NCBI RefSeq assembly: GCF_000382345.1
Contig: NZ_KB908084.1
Span: 62,001 to 126,000, forward strand
From: Massilia niastensis DSM 21313
GTDB taxonomy: Bacteria; Pseudomonadota; Gammaproteobacteria; Burkholderiales; Burkholderiaceae_D
Reading direction: 5' to 3'
DNA length: 64,000 nt
This document shows positions 37,752 through 46,169 of the stretch, piece by piece. Below the pieces are notes generated by a model. It was not told the DNA's origin, made no database searches, and saw only the letters and a list, made by a program, of their open reading frames with translations. Each line of letters opens with the position of its first letter. The first letter of the stretch is position 1. The position numbers and the translations under genes were made by a program.

Positions 37752-38216
37752 ATGCGTACTTTTGACCTGACTCCGCTGTACCGTTCCGCCATCGGTTTCG
37801 ATCGCCTGGCCAACCTGCTCGAGCAACGCGCCGACGCGCAGCCGAGCTACCCGCCGTACAACATCGAACTGGTGAGCGAAGACAAGTACCGCATCGTGAT
37901 GGCCCTCGCCGGTTTCACCCGTGACGAGATCGAGATCGTGACCGAGCGCGACAGCCTGCATGTCGTCGGCCGCAAGCAGAAGGACGACATCCAGCGTACC
38001 TTCCTGCACCGTGGCATCGCCGCACGCGATTTCGAACAGCGCTTCCAGCTGGCCAACCACGTGAAGGTGACCACCGCGTCGTACGACAACGGCATGCTCA
38101 CCATCGAACTGGTGCGTGAAGTGCCGGAAGCCCTGAAGCCGCGCAAGATTGCCATCGCTGACGCGACCGGCAACACCGGCAACGTCCAGGCACTGGAACA
38201 ACGCGACGCCGCCTGA
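37752..38216 (+). CDS. Small heat-shock protein, Hsp20/alpha-crystallin family
   Basis: 154 aa IbpA-like protein. MRTFDLTPLYRSAIGFDRLA is the family N-terminus; the alpha-crystallin domain follows (YNIELVSEDKYRIVMALAGF, DSLHVVGRKQK, FLHRGIAARDFEQRFQLANH, ASYDNGMLTIELVREVPEA). It binds unfolding proteins as an ATP-independent holdase. The C-terminal IxI motif is weak (RKIAIAD). The leader carries a likely thermometer and a terminator follows the gene, so it is monocistronic and probably heat-regulated. Confidence 0.95.
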   Translation: MRTFDLTPLYRSAIGFDRLANLLEQRADAQPSYPPYNIELVSEDKYRIVMALAGFTRDEIEIVTERDSLHVVGRKQKDDIQRTFLHRGIAARDFEQRFQLANHVKVTTASYDNGMLTIELVREVPEALKPRKIAIADATGNTGNVQALEQRDAA

Positions 38217-38229
38217 GCGGTTCAAGCTG

Positions 38230-38315
38230 CAGGTAACACCTTGGTAGTCGATTGAAAGAAAGGGCGCTCGCGGTTGGGGCGCCCTTTTCCACGCCTGGAC
38301 GCGTGGTGTTACCTG
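38230..38315. repeat. 11-bp inverted repeat enclosing the hsp20 terminator
   Basis: CAGGTAACACC (38230-38240) and GGTGTTACCTG (38305-38315) are perfect inverted copies 64 nt apart, with the rho-independent terminator nested between them. The RNA would form a long outer stem around an inner terminator hairpin. Role unknown; it could protect the hsp20 message 3' end or be the footprint of a small element. Confidence 0.6.
38259..38288 (+). terminator. Rho-independent terminator of hsp20
   Basis: Stem AAAGGGCGC/GCGCCCTTT with an 11-nt loop followed by further T residues, 42 nt after the hsp20 stop. Confidence 0.85.
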
Positions 38316-38340
38316 GCGCACACGGCTGGGCTGGTTCATG

Positions 38341-38394
38341 CTTAAGCCTGCTTTAAGGCTGGGTCTTGCCAACTTAAGTATGTCCTAAGGCTGG
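38341..38394 (+). promoter_or_regulatory. Two tandem PmrA/QseB-like boxes upstream of degP
   Basis: The first site is CTTAAG-N5-TTTAAG (38341-38357), an exact match to the PmrA/BasR box (YTTAAK-N5-YTTAAK). The second is CTTAAG-N5-CCTAAG (38373-38389), with one mismatch. Both are followed by GCTGG, giving a 22-bp direct repeat with a 32-bp period, about three helical turns. They lie about 65 nt before degP and are the likely target of the response regulator encoded just downstream. Confidence 0.65.
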
Positions 38395-38459
38395 TACGGG
38401 AAGATAAGCCCATCGATAGCAACAACATCGGTCAACCATTTTTATCAGGAGCACAGAAC

Positions 38460-39989
38460 ATGTCTAACGAAGGTGCCGTCACTGCCATCACTGCCAAACG
38501 CCTCACGCTGGCCCTGTGTGCCGCGGGCGTCATTGGCGGAGCGGTCGGTGCAATTGCCGTCAACCACAACAACGCCGCCGCGAACGGCGCAGCCGAAGTC
38601 GCGGCCGCTCCCGTCCCGGCGCCGGCGCCCGCGCCCGCAGCCGTTGCTGCCGTGCCTGCGTCGACGGTGACCCTTCCTGATTTCACGCGCATCGCCTCGA
38701 CGAACGGCAAGGCGGTGGTGAACATTCGTGTCGTCGGCGGCACCAAGACCGCGGCGCGCGGCCGCATGCCGGAAATCGACCCGAGCCATCCGTTCTATGA
38801 ATTTTTCCGACAGTTCCAGGATCCCCGCTATGGTGGCGGACGCGGTCGTGAAGCTCCCGTTTTCGGCGCCGGATCGGGCTTTATCGTAAGCCCGGACGGC
38901 GTCATCCTGACCAACGCCCACGTCGTGCAAGGCGCCGACGAAGTGACCGTCAAGCTGCAGGACCGCCGCGAATTCCGCGCCAAGGTCCTGGGCTCCGACC
39001 CGCGCACCGACGTGGCCGTGCTGAAGATCGACGCCAGGAACCTGCCGGTGGCGCCGATCGGCAAATCCGGTTCGCTGCTGGCGGGCGAGTGGGTGCTGGC
39101 CATCGGTTCGCCGTACGGCCTGGAAAGCACCGTCACCGCCGGCGTGGTCAGCGCGACCGGCCGTTCGCTGCAGGATGGCGCGGTGCCGTTCATCCAGACC
39201 GACGTGGCGGTCAACCCGGGCAACTCGGGCGGCCCGCTGTTCAACACCCGCGGCGAAGTGGTCGGCATCAACTCGCAGATCTACAGCCAGACCGGCGGCT
39301 ACCAGGGCCTGTCGTTCGCGATCCCGATCGACATGGCGATCAAGATCAAGGACCAGATCGTGTCCACCGGCAAGGTGGCGCACGCCAAGCTGGGCGTGAC
39401 GGTGCAGGAAGTGAACCAGGGCTTCGCCGACTCGTTCAAGCTCGAGTCGCCGGAAGGCGCGCTGGTTTCCAGCGTCGAGCGCGGCAGTGCGGCCGAGCGC
39501 GCCGGCCTGAAGTCGGGCGACGTGATCCGCCGCCTGAACGGCCGGGCCATCGTCGATTCGGGCGACCTGCCGGGCATGCTGTCGCTGAACAAGCCGGGCG
39601 ACAAGATCAGCCTCGACGTGTGGCGCGACGGCAAGGTCGTGCGCATCGATGCGGTGCTGGGCGACGCCAGCGAGAAGGCCAAGCGCAGCCCGCAGGAAGA
39701 GCTGGCCGCGACGGCCGACAGCAGCGCCAAGCTGGGCCTGGCCCTGCGTCCGCTGGAGCCGGTCGAGCGCCGCCAGAGCGGCATCGCGACGGGCCTGGTG
39801 ATCGAGGATGCCTCGGGCGCCGCCGCGATCGCGGGTGTCGAGCCGGGCGATGTACTTATTTCAGTCAACGGTCGTACGGTGAATACCGTCGACCAGGTCC
39901 GCGACGTGGTGGGGAAATCCACTAAGTCTGTGGCCTTGCTGATCCAGCGCGGGAATGACAGAATCTTCATTCCAGTGCGGATCGGTTAA
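38460..39989 (+). CDS. Periplasmic Do/DegP-type serine protease
   Basis: 509 aa. An N-terminal hydrophobic anchor or signal (about residues 14-34) is followed by an Ala/Pro linker, then the trypsin-like domain with His154 (TNAHVV), Asp184 (TDVAVL) and Ser256 (GNSGGP). Two PDZ domains follow (about 315-400 and 425-505). DegP-type proteases degrade or refold misfolded envelope proteins. It is the first gene of a likely operon with an OmpR-type regulator and its kinase, downstream of two PmrA-like boxes, so autoregulated envelope-stress control is likely. Confidence 0.93.
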   Translation: MSNEGAVTAITAKRLTLALCAAGVIGGAVGAIAVNHNNAAANGAAEVAAAPVPAPAPAPAAVAAVPASTVTLPDFTRIASTNGKAVVNIRVVGGTKTAARGRMPEIDPSHPFYEFFRQFQDPRYGGGRGREAPVFGAGSGFIVSPDGVILTNAHVVQGADEVTVKLQDRREFRAKVLGSDPRTDVAVLKIDARNLPVAPIGKSGSLLAGEWVLAIGSPYGLESTVTAGVVSATGRSLQDGAVPFIQTDVAVNPGNSGGPLFNTRGEVVGINSQIYSQTGGYQGLSFAIPIDMAIKIKDQIVSTGKVAHAKLGVTVQEVNQGFADSFKLESPEGALVSSVERGSAAERAGLKSGDVIRRLNGRAIVDSGDLPGMLSLNKPGDKISLDVWRDGKVVRIDAVLGDASEKAKRSPQEELAATADSSAKLGLALRPLEPVERRQSGIATGLVIEDASGAAAIAGVEPGDVLISVNGRTVNTVDQVRDVVGKSTKSVALLIQRGNDRIFIPVRIG

Positions 39990-40035
39990 GGAGGCGTAGC
40001 GTCCTCGACCTGCTGGTTTCAAGAACGGGGAATTC

Positions 40036-40698
40036 ATGCGGCTATTGCTGGTGGAAGACGATACGATGATCGGCGAAGTAGTGCTCGACCTGTTAAGGGC
40101 CGAGCACTACGCCGTCGACTGGGTCAAGGACGGCGAAATGGCCGACACGGCCCTGATGCAGAACCAGAACTACGACCTTGTGCTGCTCGACCTCGGGCTG
40201 CCGCGCAAGGATGGCCTGGACGTGCTGCGCTCGATGCGCTCCCGCAAGGATCGCACGCCGGTACTGGTCGCCACCGCGCGCGACTCGGTCGCGCAGCGGA
40301 TCGCCGGCCTCGACGCCGGCGCCGACGACTACGTCCTCAAGCCCTACGATCTCGACGAACTGCTGGCGCGCATCCGCGCGCTGCTGCGCCGCGCCGCCGG
40401 GCGCGCCGAACCCATCTTCGAGTACAAGAACATCACGGTCAACCCCGCCACCCGCGAAGTGCTGGTCGACGGCGTCCAGGTATCGCTGTCGGCGCGCGAA
40501 TGGGCGGTGCTGGAAGCGCTGGTGGCGCGTCCCGGCGCGGTGCTGTCGCGCGCGCAGCTCGAGGAAAAGCTGTACAGCTGGCGCGATGAAGTCAGCAGCA
40601 ACGCGGTGGAAGTCTACATCCACGGCCTGCGCAAGAAGCTGGGCAGCGACCTGATCCAGAACGTGCGCGGGGTCGGCTACATGGTGCCCAAGGCATGA
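40036..40698 (+). CDS. OmpR-family response regulator, PmrA/QseB subgroup
   Basis: 220 aa. The receiver has Asp52 as the phosphoacceptor (YDLVLLDLGLPRKDG), acidic pair EDD at 7-9 and Lys in VLKPYD. The winged-helix effector domain ends VRGVGYMVPKA. The sequence style (MRLLLVEDD, NAVEVYIHGLRKKLG) places it with QseB/PmrA/TctD regulators, which bind CTTAAG-type boxes such as those upstream of degP. It overlaps the kinase gene by 4 nt. Confidence 0.93.
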   Translation: MRLLLVEDDTMIGEVVLDLLRAEHYAVDWVKDGEMADTALMQNQNYDLVLLDLGLPRKDGLDVLRSMRSRKDRTPVLVATARDSVAQRIAGLDAGADDYVLKPYDLDELLARIRALLRRAAGRAEPIFEYKNITVNPATREVLVDGVQVSLSAREWAVLEALVARPGAVLSRAQLEEKLYSWRDEVSSNAVEVYIHGLRKKLGSDLIQNVRGVGYMVPKA

Positions 40699-42029
40699 AA
40701 GTCACGCACTCCCTGCGCGGGCGCCTGCTATGGTTCCTGCTTGCCGCGATCACCATCGCGGCGCTGGCGCAGGCCTCGATCGCCTACCGCACCGCGCTGC
40801 ACGACGCCGACCAGATCTTCGACTACCACATGCAGCAGATGGCGCTGTCGCTGCGTTCGGGCACGCCGCTGTCGAACATCGAGGCGAGCGCGCGCGCCGA
40901 AGCCGACAACGGCAGCGGCAACGACGACATGGTGGTGCAGATGTGGTCGCCCGACGGCGTGCAGATGTTCCACAGCGTCTCGCGCGCGCGCCTGCCGCAG
41001 CGCGCGGTGCTGGGCTTTTCCAACGTGAAGGCCAACGGCACGGTGTACCGCGTGTTCTCGATCCAGACCGCGAACCAGACCGTGCAGGTGGCGCAGGACC
41101 TCGCCGTACGCCGCAACATGGCGGGCAACCTGGCGCTGCGCACCCTGGGTCCGATCGCGGTGATGATGCCGATCCTGATGCTGGTGGTGTGGTGGGTCGT
41201 CAGCGGCTCGCTGGAACCGGTGGCGCGGGTGCGCTCGCAGGTGGCCTCGCGCCAGGCCGACGACCTGTCGCCGGTGTCCGAGGCGGGCCTGCCCGACGAA
41301 GTGCGCCCGCTGGTGCAGGAACTGAACCTGCTGTTCGGGCGCGTCAAGACCGCGTTCGAGGCCCAGCAGAATTTCGTCGGCGACGCCGCGCACGAGCTGC
41401 GCACGCCGCTGGCCGCGCTGCGGCTGCAGGCCCAGAGCCTGGACCGCGCCGAGACGCCGGAAGCGCGCCGCACCGCGGTCGCGCGCCTGACCGCCGGCAT
41501 CGACCGCGCCACCCGGCTGGTCGAGCAGCTGCTGGTGCTGGCGCGGCAGGAAGCCACCGCCGCCACCGGCGCGGCCTGCCGCCCGGTGGACCTGGCCGAC
41601 CTGGCGCGCCGCACGGTGGCCGACCTGGCCGGCGTGGCCGCCAGCAAGGGCGTGGACGTGGGCGTGCAGCAGGCCGACCACGCGAGCGTGGAAGGGCAGC
41701 CGGACGCGCTGCAGATCCTGCTGCGCAACCTGGTGGACAACGCGATCAAGTACACGCCCGCGGGCGGCACGGTCGACATCTCGGTGCATGCCGAGGCGGG
41801 CCGGGTGGTGGTGCAGGTCGAGGACAGCGGCCCGGGCATCCCGCCCGAGGAACGCGAGCGCGTGTTCGACCGCTTCTACCGCGTGGCCGGCAGCGAAGCC
41901 GCCGGCAGCGGCCTGGGGCTGGCGATCATCAAGGCGATCGCCGAACGCCACGGCGCTACCCTGACGCTCGGCCAGTCCGAGCGCCTGAAAGGGCTGGCCG
42001 CCACGGTCGTCTTCAAGAACGGGGCCTGA
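40695..42029 (+). CDS. Membrane sensor histidine kinase
   Basis: 444 aa. Two membrane helices (about 11-30 and 152-170) frame a periplasmic sensor of about 120 residues. The dimerisation helix holds His233 in FVGDAAHELRTPLAAL; the ATPase has the N box LVDNAIKYTP, G1 VEDSGPGIPPEE and G2 GSGLGLAI. QseC/PmrB-like in arrangement. The stimulus is unknown, but the linked protease suggests envelope damage or cationic/metal stress. Confidence 0.93.
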   Translation: MKVTHSLRGRLLWFLLAAITIAALAQASIAYRTALHDADQIFDYHMQQMALSLRSGTPLSNIEASARAEADNGSGNDDMVVQMWSPDGVQMFHSVSRARLPQRAVLGFSNVKANGTVYRVFSIQTANQTVQVAQDLAVRRNMAGNLALRTLGPIAVMMPILMLVVWWVVSGSLEPVARVRSQVASRQADDLSPVSEAGLPDEVRPLVQELNLLFGRVKTAFEAQQNFVGDAAHELRTPLAALRLQAQSLDRAETPEARRTAVARLTAGIDRATRLVEQLLVLARQEATAATGAACRPVDLADLARRTVADLAGVAASKGVDVGVQQADHASVEGQPDALQILLRNLVDNAIKYTPAGGTVDISVHAEAGRVVVQVEDSGPGIPPEERERVFDRFYRVAGSEAAGSGLGLAIIKAIAERHGATLTLGQSERLKGLAATVVFKNGA

Positions 42030-42530
42030 TCAGCAGCCGAGCTGGTGATACCGCTTGCGCATGATGAGCAGGTCGTGCTGCAGGGATTCGATCAGGGCCG
42101 TGCCACCACGCCGCTCGGCCCGTTCGCTCTCGATGATAGCGCCTTCAAGCTCCCTGCATTCCTGCTTGGAGCGCGTATCCAGGCGCCGGCGGCGGGTGGC
42201 GCTTTCCAGCTGCTGGGCGTTCATGTCGGTCAATGGCTGCACCCCGTCAGCAAACATTTCCCGATTGCGCTCACGAGCAACGTCGGCCCCGATGCGTTCG
42301 TTCCCCGACAGCTTGTTGACGCCGCGTGTCGGAACGACATCCAGGCGCTGGGCGCCCAAGCAGGGCTCGTCGGAATAGCTGGTCTTTCCCTTGATAACGC
42401 ACTTGTAGATCGTCCGTCCCGGCTGGGGAAGCTGGGCGTGGGTGGACGCGGCGGCAAGCAGTAGCAGCAGGCCGCTGGCAAGCAGGCCGGCAGCTCTGGA
42501 TCTGGCTGGTGTAACGATAGCGGTCTCCGT
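42030..42530 (-). CDS. DUF4124-like secreted protein; start codon unclear
   Basis: Open frame up to about 167 codons, running from an upstream stop at 42531-42533. The N-terminal part is a signal peptide (GLLASGLLLLLAAASTHAQL) followed by a DUF4124-like segment (TIYKCVIKGKTSYSDEPCLG) and then a charged helical region with RERNREMFADGVQPL and SKQECRELEGAIIESERAER. No ATG, GTG or TTG occurs before the signal peptide, so translation must use a rarer start or the start has been lost. It converges base-to-base with the kinase gene. Function unknown. Confidence 0.6.
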   Translation of the reverse strand, partial: TETAIVTPARSRAAGLLASGLLLLLAAASTHAQLPQPGRTIYKCVIKGKTSYSDEPCLGAQRLDVVPTRGVNKLSGNERIGADVARERNREMFADGVQPLTDMNAQQLESATRRRRLDTRSKQECRELEGAIIESERAERRGGTALIESLQHDLLIMRKRYHQLGC

Positions 42531-42707
42531 TTATTCTTCTGTACGCCCGCGCTGCGGGCAGGTGTCCATGCGCCGGTCAAGCGCAGCAGGATACCCGAGT
42601 TCCCGGCGCCATATTCTCTACAATTGTCACGGCCGGCGCGGCTGCCGGGCTGGCGGTAGAATGCCTGGTTTGGTCGGGGAAAACCGGCATGTAAAGATGA
42701 GGAATCG

Positions 42708-43832
42708 ATGAAGAAGATTGTGATGTTGGGAGCGCTGGCGGCGGCCGGGATGGCGTCGGCGCAGGACGTGGTGAAGATCGGCCATGCGGCGGCCGTGACC
42801 GGGCCGGTGGCCTACTTCGGCAAGGACACCGAGAACGGCGCGCGCATGGCCATCGAGGCGCTGAACGCGCGCGGCGTGGCGATCGGCGGCAGGAAGGTGA
42901 AGTTCGAGCTGATGGCCGAGGACGATGCGGGCGACCCGAAACAGGCCACCAGCGTGGCGCAGAAGCTGGTCGACGCGAAGATCCACGGCATGGTCGGCCA
43001 CGAGACCTCGGGCACCACGATCCCGGCTTCCAAGATCTACCACGCCGCCGGCATCCCGCAAATCTCGCCGTCGAGCACCAGCCCGAAGTACACGCAGCAG
43101 GGTTTCAACACCAGCTTCCGGGTGGTGGCCAACGACGTGCAGCTGGGCCAGGCGCTGGGCCGCTACGCCATCGGCGGCATGGCGGCGCGCCGGGTGGCGG
43201 TGGTGGACGACCGCACCGCGTACGGCCAGGGCCTGGTGACCGAGTTCTCGCGCAGCCTGCAGAAGCAGGGCGGCAGCGTGGTGGCGCGCGAGTTCACGCA
43301 CGACAAGGCGACCGATTTCAGCGCCATCATCACGCGCATCCGCGCCACCAAGCCGGACCTGGTCTTCTTCGGCGGCATGAGCGCGACCGCGGGCCCGATG
43401 CTGCGCCAGATGAAGCAGCTGGGCATGAACGTGCGCATGATGGGCGGCGACGGCATCTGCTCGGACGAGATCCACAAGCTGTCGGGCGGCACCATGACCG
43501 ATGGCCAGGTGGTGTGCGCGGAGGCGGGCGGGGTGCAGGGCGAGGCCAGGGCCGGCATGGACAAGTTCCGCGCCGACTACAGGAAGCGCTTCGGCATCGA
43601 TGTGCAGATCAATGCGCCGTATGCCTACGATGCGGTGATGACCATGGCCGAGGCGATGGTGAAGGCCGGCTCGCCGGCGCCTTCGAAGTACCTGCCGGTG
43701 CTGGCGAAGATCCAGTACAAGGGTGTGACCGGACCGATCGCGTTCGACCAGCGTGGCGATATCCGCGACGGGACCATCACGCTGTATTCGTTCAAGGGCG
43801 GCAAGCGCTCGGTGCTGACGGTCACCAAGTAG
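42708..43832 (+). CDS. Branched-chain amino-acid-type periplasmic binding protein
   Basis: 374 aa. A signal peptide (MKKIVMLGALAAAGMASAQ) precedes the mature protein with type I periplasmic-binding-protein segments (DVVKIGHAAAVTGPVAYFG, GMVGHETSGTTIPASKIYH, VVDDRTAYGQGLVTEF). It is LivJ/LivK-like, binding leucine, isoleucine, valine or a related compound for an ABC importer. No permease or ATPase genes are nearby, so it is an orphan component. A REP-like repeat follows its stop. Confidence 0.92.
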   Translation: MKKIVMLGALAAAGMASAQDVVKIGHAAAVTGPVAYFGKDTENGARMAIEALNARGVAIGGRKVKFELMAEDDAGDPKQATSVAQKLVDAKIHGMVGHETSGTTIPASKIYHAAGIPQISPSSTSPKYTQQGFNTSFRVVANDVQLGQALGRYAIGGMAARRVAVVDDRTAYGQGLVTEFSRSLQKQGGSVVAREFTHDKATDFSAIITRIRATKPDLVFFGGMSATAGPMLRQMKQLGMNVRMMGGDGICSDEIHKLSGGTMTDGQVVCAEAGGVQGEARAGMDKFRADYRKRFGIDVQINAPYAYDAVMTMAEAMVKAGSPAPSKYLPVLAKIQYKGVTGPIAFDQRGDIRDGTITLYSFKGGKRSVLTVTK

Positions 43833-43833
43833 C

Positions 43834-43938
43834 GTGGGCGGGTCTCCCGCCCACGCGGTGATAGTTAAAGCGAGATCATCGAAGACGATATAGGTGCCTT
43901 CAATAATCGACGCGTGGGCAGCGCAGCTGCCCACCCTA
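43834..43938. repeat. REP-like bi-hairpin repeat, copy 2
   Basis: The same design as at 1-94: hairpin 1 (43834-43854, stem GTGGGCGGG with TCT loop), about 59 nt of AT-richer spacer, hairpin 2 (43914-43934, stem GTGGGCAGC with GCA loop) and the CCCTAC tail. Hairpin 2 has a compensated change (GGC/GCC to AGC/GCT), keeping pairing. It lies between two convergent genes, and the tail supplies the stop codon of the minus-strand gene. Confidence 0.8.
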
Positions 43939-44682
43939 CCGGGGAATCAGATGCCGGAAGGTCGGCTCGATATTCTTCGAGTGCAGGTGCCTGACGATGT
44001 CCTCCAGCGTCGCATCCTTCAGCAGCAGCCCGTCGGGAACGCCGGCGGGCTTCGATGGCGCGCTGGCCGGCGCCGGCGCCGCATCCCGCGCCGGCTGCAG
44101 CAGCTCCAGCGCATGCCTGAACTGCTCCCCGCTCATGCTCTGCAATCCCTCCAGGAAGGCGACTTGCCCGGCCAGCGGCGGCGCCATCTCCAGCCCCGAC
44201 TCCTCGGCAAACGACGCCCCCATGCCGGGGTGGATGAACGCGGCCCATTTGCCGCTGCTCCGGTTCAGGCAAGGCGGCAGCTCGACCTGGGCCCGGACGA
44301 TGTCCGGACCGAGCTTCTGCTCGGGAAAGTAGGCGGCATGCAGCCGCTCGACGAAGGCCTGCACCTGCGCCACCGGCGTCGGCGTCTCCAGCGACAGCCA
44401 CAGCCCGTAGCCGCTGGCGCCTGAAATGCTCACCGCCGGCGCCGGAAGGTCGAGTTCATTCTGCAGCGCATTCGCCACCACACACAATTGCGTCCAATGC
44501 GCCGCCTCGTCGCCCTTGTCCAACTGATGGAACGGGATCATCACCCCACGGGTGAGGTCGTCGGCCGTCACAAGACCGATGGCGAAGGTCTCCTGGCCTT
44601 GCACATGCCGCGCCAGCGCTTCGGACGGCAGCGCCGCCGGCGGCAGGTACAGCCTGTTGAGTTCTGAAATTAACTTCTGCAT
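43936..44682 (-). CDS. Unknown protein with degenerate primase-like features
   Basis: 248 aa, start MQKLISELNRLYL with a GAGGAAG site. The middle reads SISGASGYGLWLSLETPTPV, followed by RAQVELPPCLNRSSGKWAAF and PLAGQVAFLEGLQ. This spacing recalls archaeo-eukaryotic primase domains (SGxGxHxW, then a LPxQ...GxxxFxD...WxFL segment), but the first acidic motif and the histidine are missing. A short Ala/Pro linker leads to a C-terminal helix (DATLEDIVRHLHSKNIEPTF). No signal peptide. Function unknown; the relation to primases is a weak, by-eye observation. Confidence 0.5.
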   Translation of the reverse strand: MQKLISELNRLYLPPAALPSEALARHVQGQETFAIGLVTADDLTRGVMIPFHQLDKGDEAAHWTQLCVVANALQNELDLPAPAVSISGASGYGLWLSLETPTPVAQVQAFVERLHAAYFPEQKLGPDIVRAQVELPPCLNRSSGKWAAFIHPGMGASFAEESGLEMAPPLAGQVAFLEGLQSMSGEQFRHALELLQPARDAAPAPASAPSKPAGVPDGLLLKDATLEDIVRHLHSKNIEPTFRHLIPR

Positions 44683-44732
44683 GAAACTTCCTCGCGCTCT
44701 GGTCTGGCGCGCTATTCTGACACACGGGGGCG

Positions 44733-46169
44733 TCAGCGCGCTGGACTCTCCCATCCCCCGCCCAGCGCCAGGAACAGCGTCACCTGGTCCGTCGCCAGCT
44801 TGGCCTCCGAGGCGGCCACCGCCGCCTGCGCCGACGCCAGCGTGCGCTCGGCGTCGAGCGTGGTCAGGAAGTCCGTGCGGCCGAAGCGGTACAGCTTCGC
44901 CGCCTGCTGCGAGGCCAGCGCGCTCTGGTCGCGCGCCGCCTTCAGCGCGGCATGGCGGTCGAGCTCACGGGCATACGCGGTCAAGGCGGTCTCGGTCTCG
45001 CGCAATGCGTTCAGCACCACGCCGTCGAAGCGCGCCAGTGCCGCCGCCGCGCTGGCCTCGGCCTGCGCGATGTGCGCGCGGGCGGCGCCGGTCGAGGGCA
45101 GGGTCCAGGAAATCAGGGGACCGAGGCTGTAGCGCAAGCTGTCGCCCTTTCCGAAGCTGGACAGGGCGCCGGCGCTGCCCGCCGACAGGCCCAGGCTGAC
45201 CTGCGGGTACAGCTCCGCCGTCGCCACGCCGATGCGCGCGGTGGCGCCCGCGAGCGTGCGTTCGGCCTGGCGGATATCCGGCCGGCGGCGCAGCAGCGCG
45301 GCGCCGTCGCCGACGGGAATCGTGGACCCCAGCTGCGGCACCGTGGCGCACCGGGCGACCGCTTGCGGGAAACGCGCCGGCGCCTCGCCCGTCAGCACGG
45401 CCAGCCGGTACAGCGCGGTGCGCCGCTGGGCCTCGAGCGGCGGCAGGGCGGCGCGCAACTGTTCCAGCTGGCCGAGCGCGCGGCTGTTGTCCAGCGCGGT
45501 GCCGCGGCCCAGCTTGACGCGCTGTGCGGTCGACGCGACGAACCTGCCCTGCAGGCCGACCGACTGCCGCGCGATCGCGATCTGCTGGCCGGCCGCACAG
45601 GCTTCGGCATAGGCGCGCGCCGTGTCGGCAGCCACCGTCACCCGCGCCAGGTCGACCGCGGCCTGGGCGCTTTCCGAATCGGCATTCGCCGCCTCGACCG
45701 CACGCCTGATCTGGCCAAACAGGTCGAGCTGGTAGGACACGTGCAGTCCGGCGTCGTAGCTGGCCCGGTCGGGCAGCGCGTGCGATGCGCCGTTGGCGGC
45801 GCCGGACGCGTGCCCGAGCGCCGGGGATGCGCTCAGGTCGACCTCCGGCCGGCGCAGCTGTTCCGCTTCCGACAGCAGCGCGCGGGCGCGCGCCAGGTTG
45901 GCGCCGGCCACCCTCAGGTCGGCGTTGGCGGCGAAGGCCCGGTCGACCAGGGCGTCGAGCGTGCTGTCGTGGTAGAGCCGCCACCATTGGGCCGGCAGGG
46001 GCGCGGCGCTGTAGGGCTTTCCCGTGGCGCCCACGAATGGCGCCGCGGCCTCGCCGCGCTTGGCGACCGCCGCGTCGGGCACGCGGTAGTCGGGGCCGAC
46101 GGTCGTGCTGCAGGCGCCGAGCGCCAGCGCCGCCAGCGCCGCCAGGGAGAACGAGCGGACATCCATCAT
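44733..46169 (-). CDS. Outer-membrane efflux lipoprotein, NodT/OprM type
   Basis: 478 aa. A lipoprotein signal with lipobox (ALALGACSTTVGPDY) precedes two outer-membrane efflux-protein repeats (FAANADLRVAGANLARARAL, GVATAELYPQVSLGLSAGSA, LRETETALTAYARELDRHAA). It forms the trimeric outer-membrane channel of a tripartite pump. Start MMDVRSF overlaps the adaptor stop by 4 nt. Last gene of the MarR-AaeB-AaeX-AaeA operon. Confidence 0.92.
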   Translation of the reverse strand: MMDVRSFSLAALAALALGACSTTVGPDYRVPDAAVAKRGEAAAPFVGATGKPYSAAPLPAQWWRLYHDSTLDALVDRAFAANADLRVAGANLARARALLSEAEQLRRPEVDLSASPALGHASGAANGASHALPDRASYDAGLHVSYQLDLFGQIRRAVEAANADSESAQAAVDLARVTVAADTARAYAEACAAGQQIAIARQSVGLQGRFVASTAQRVKLGRGTALDNSRALGQLEQLRAALPPLEAQRRTALYRLAVLTGEAPARFPQAVARCATVPQLGSTIPVGDGAALLRRRPDIRQAERTLAGATARIGVATAELYPQVSLGLSAGSAGALSSFGKGDSLRYSLGPLISWTLPSTGAARAHIAQAEASAAAALARFDGVVLNALRETETALTAYARELDRHAALKAARDQSALASQQAAKLYRFGRTDFLTTLDAERTLASAQAAVAASEAKLATDQVTLFLALGGGWESPAR

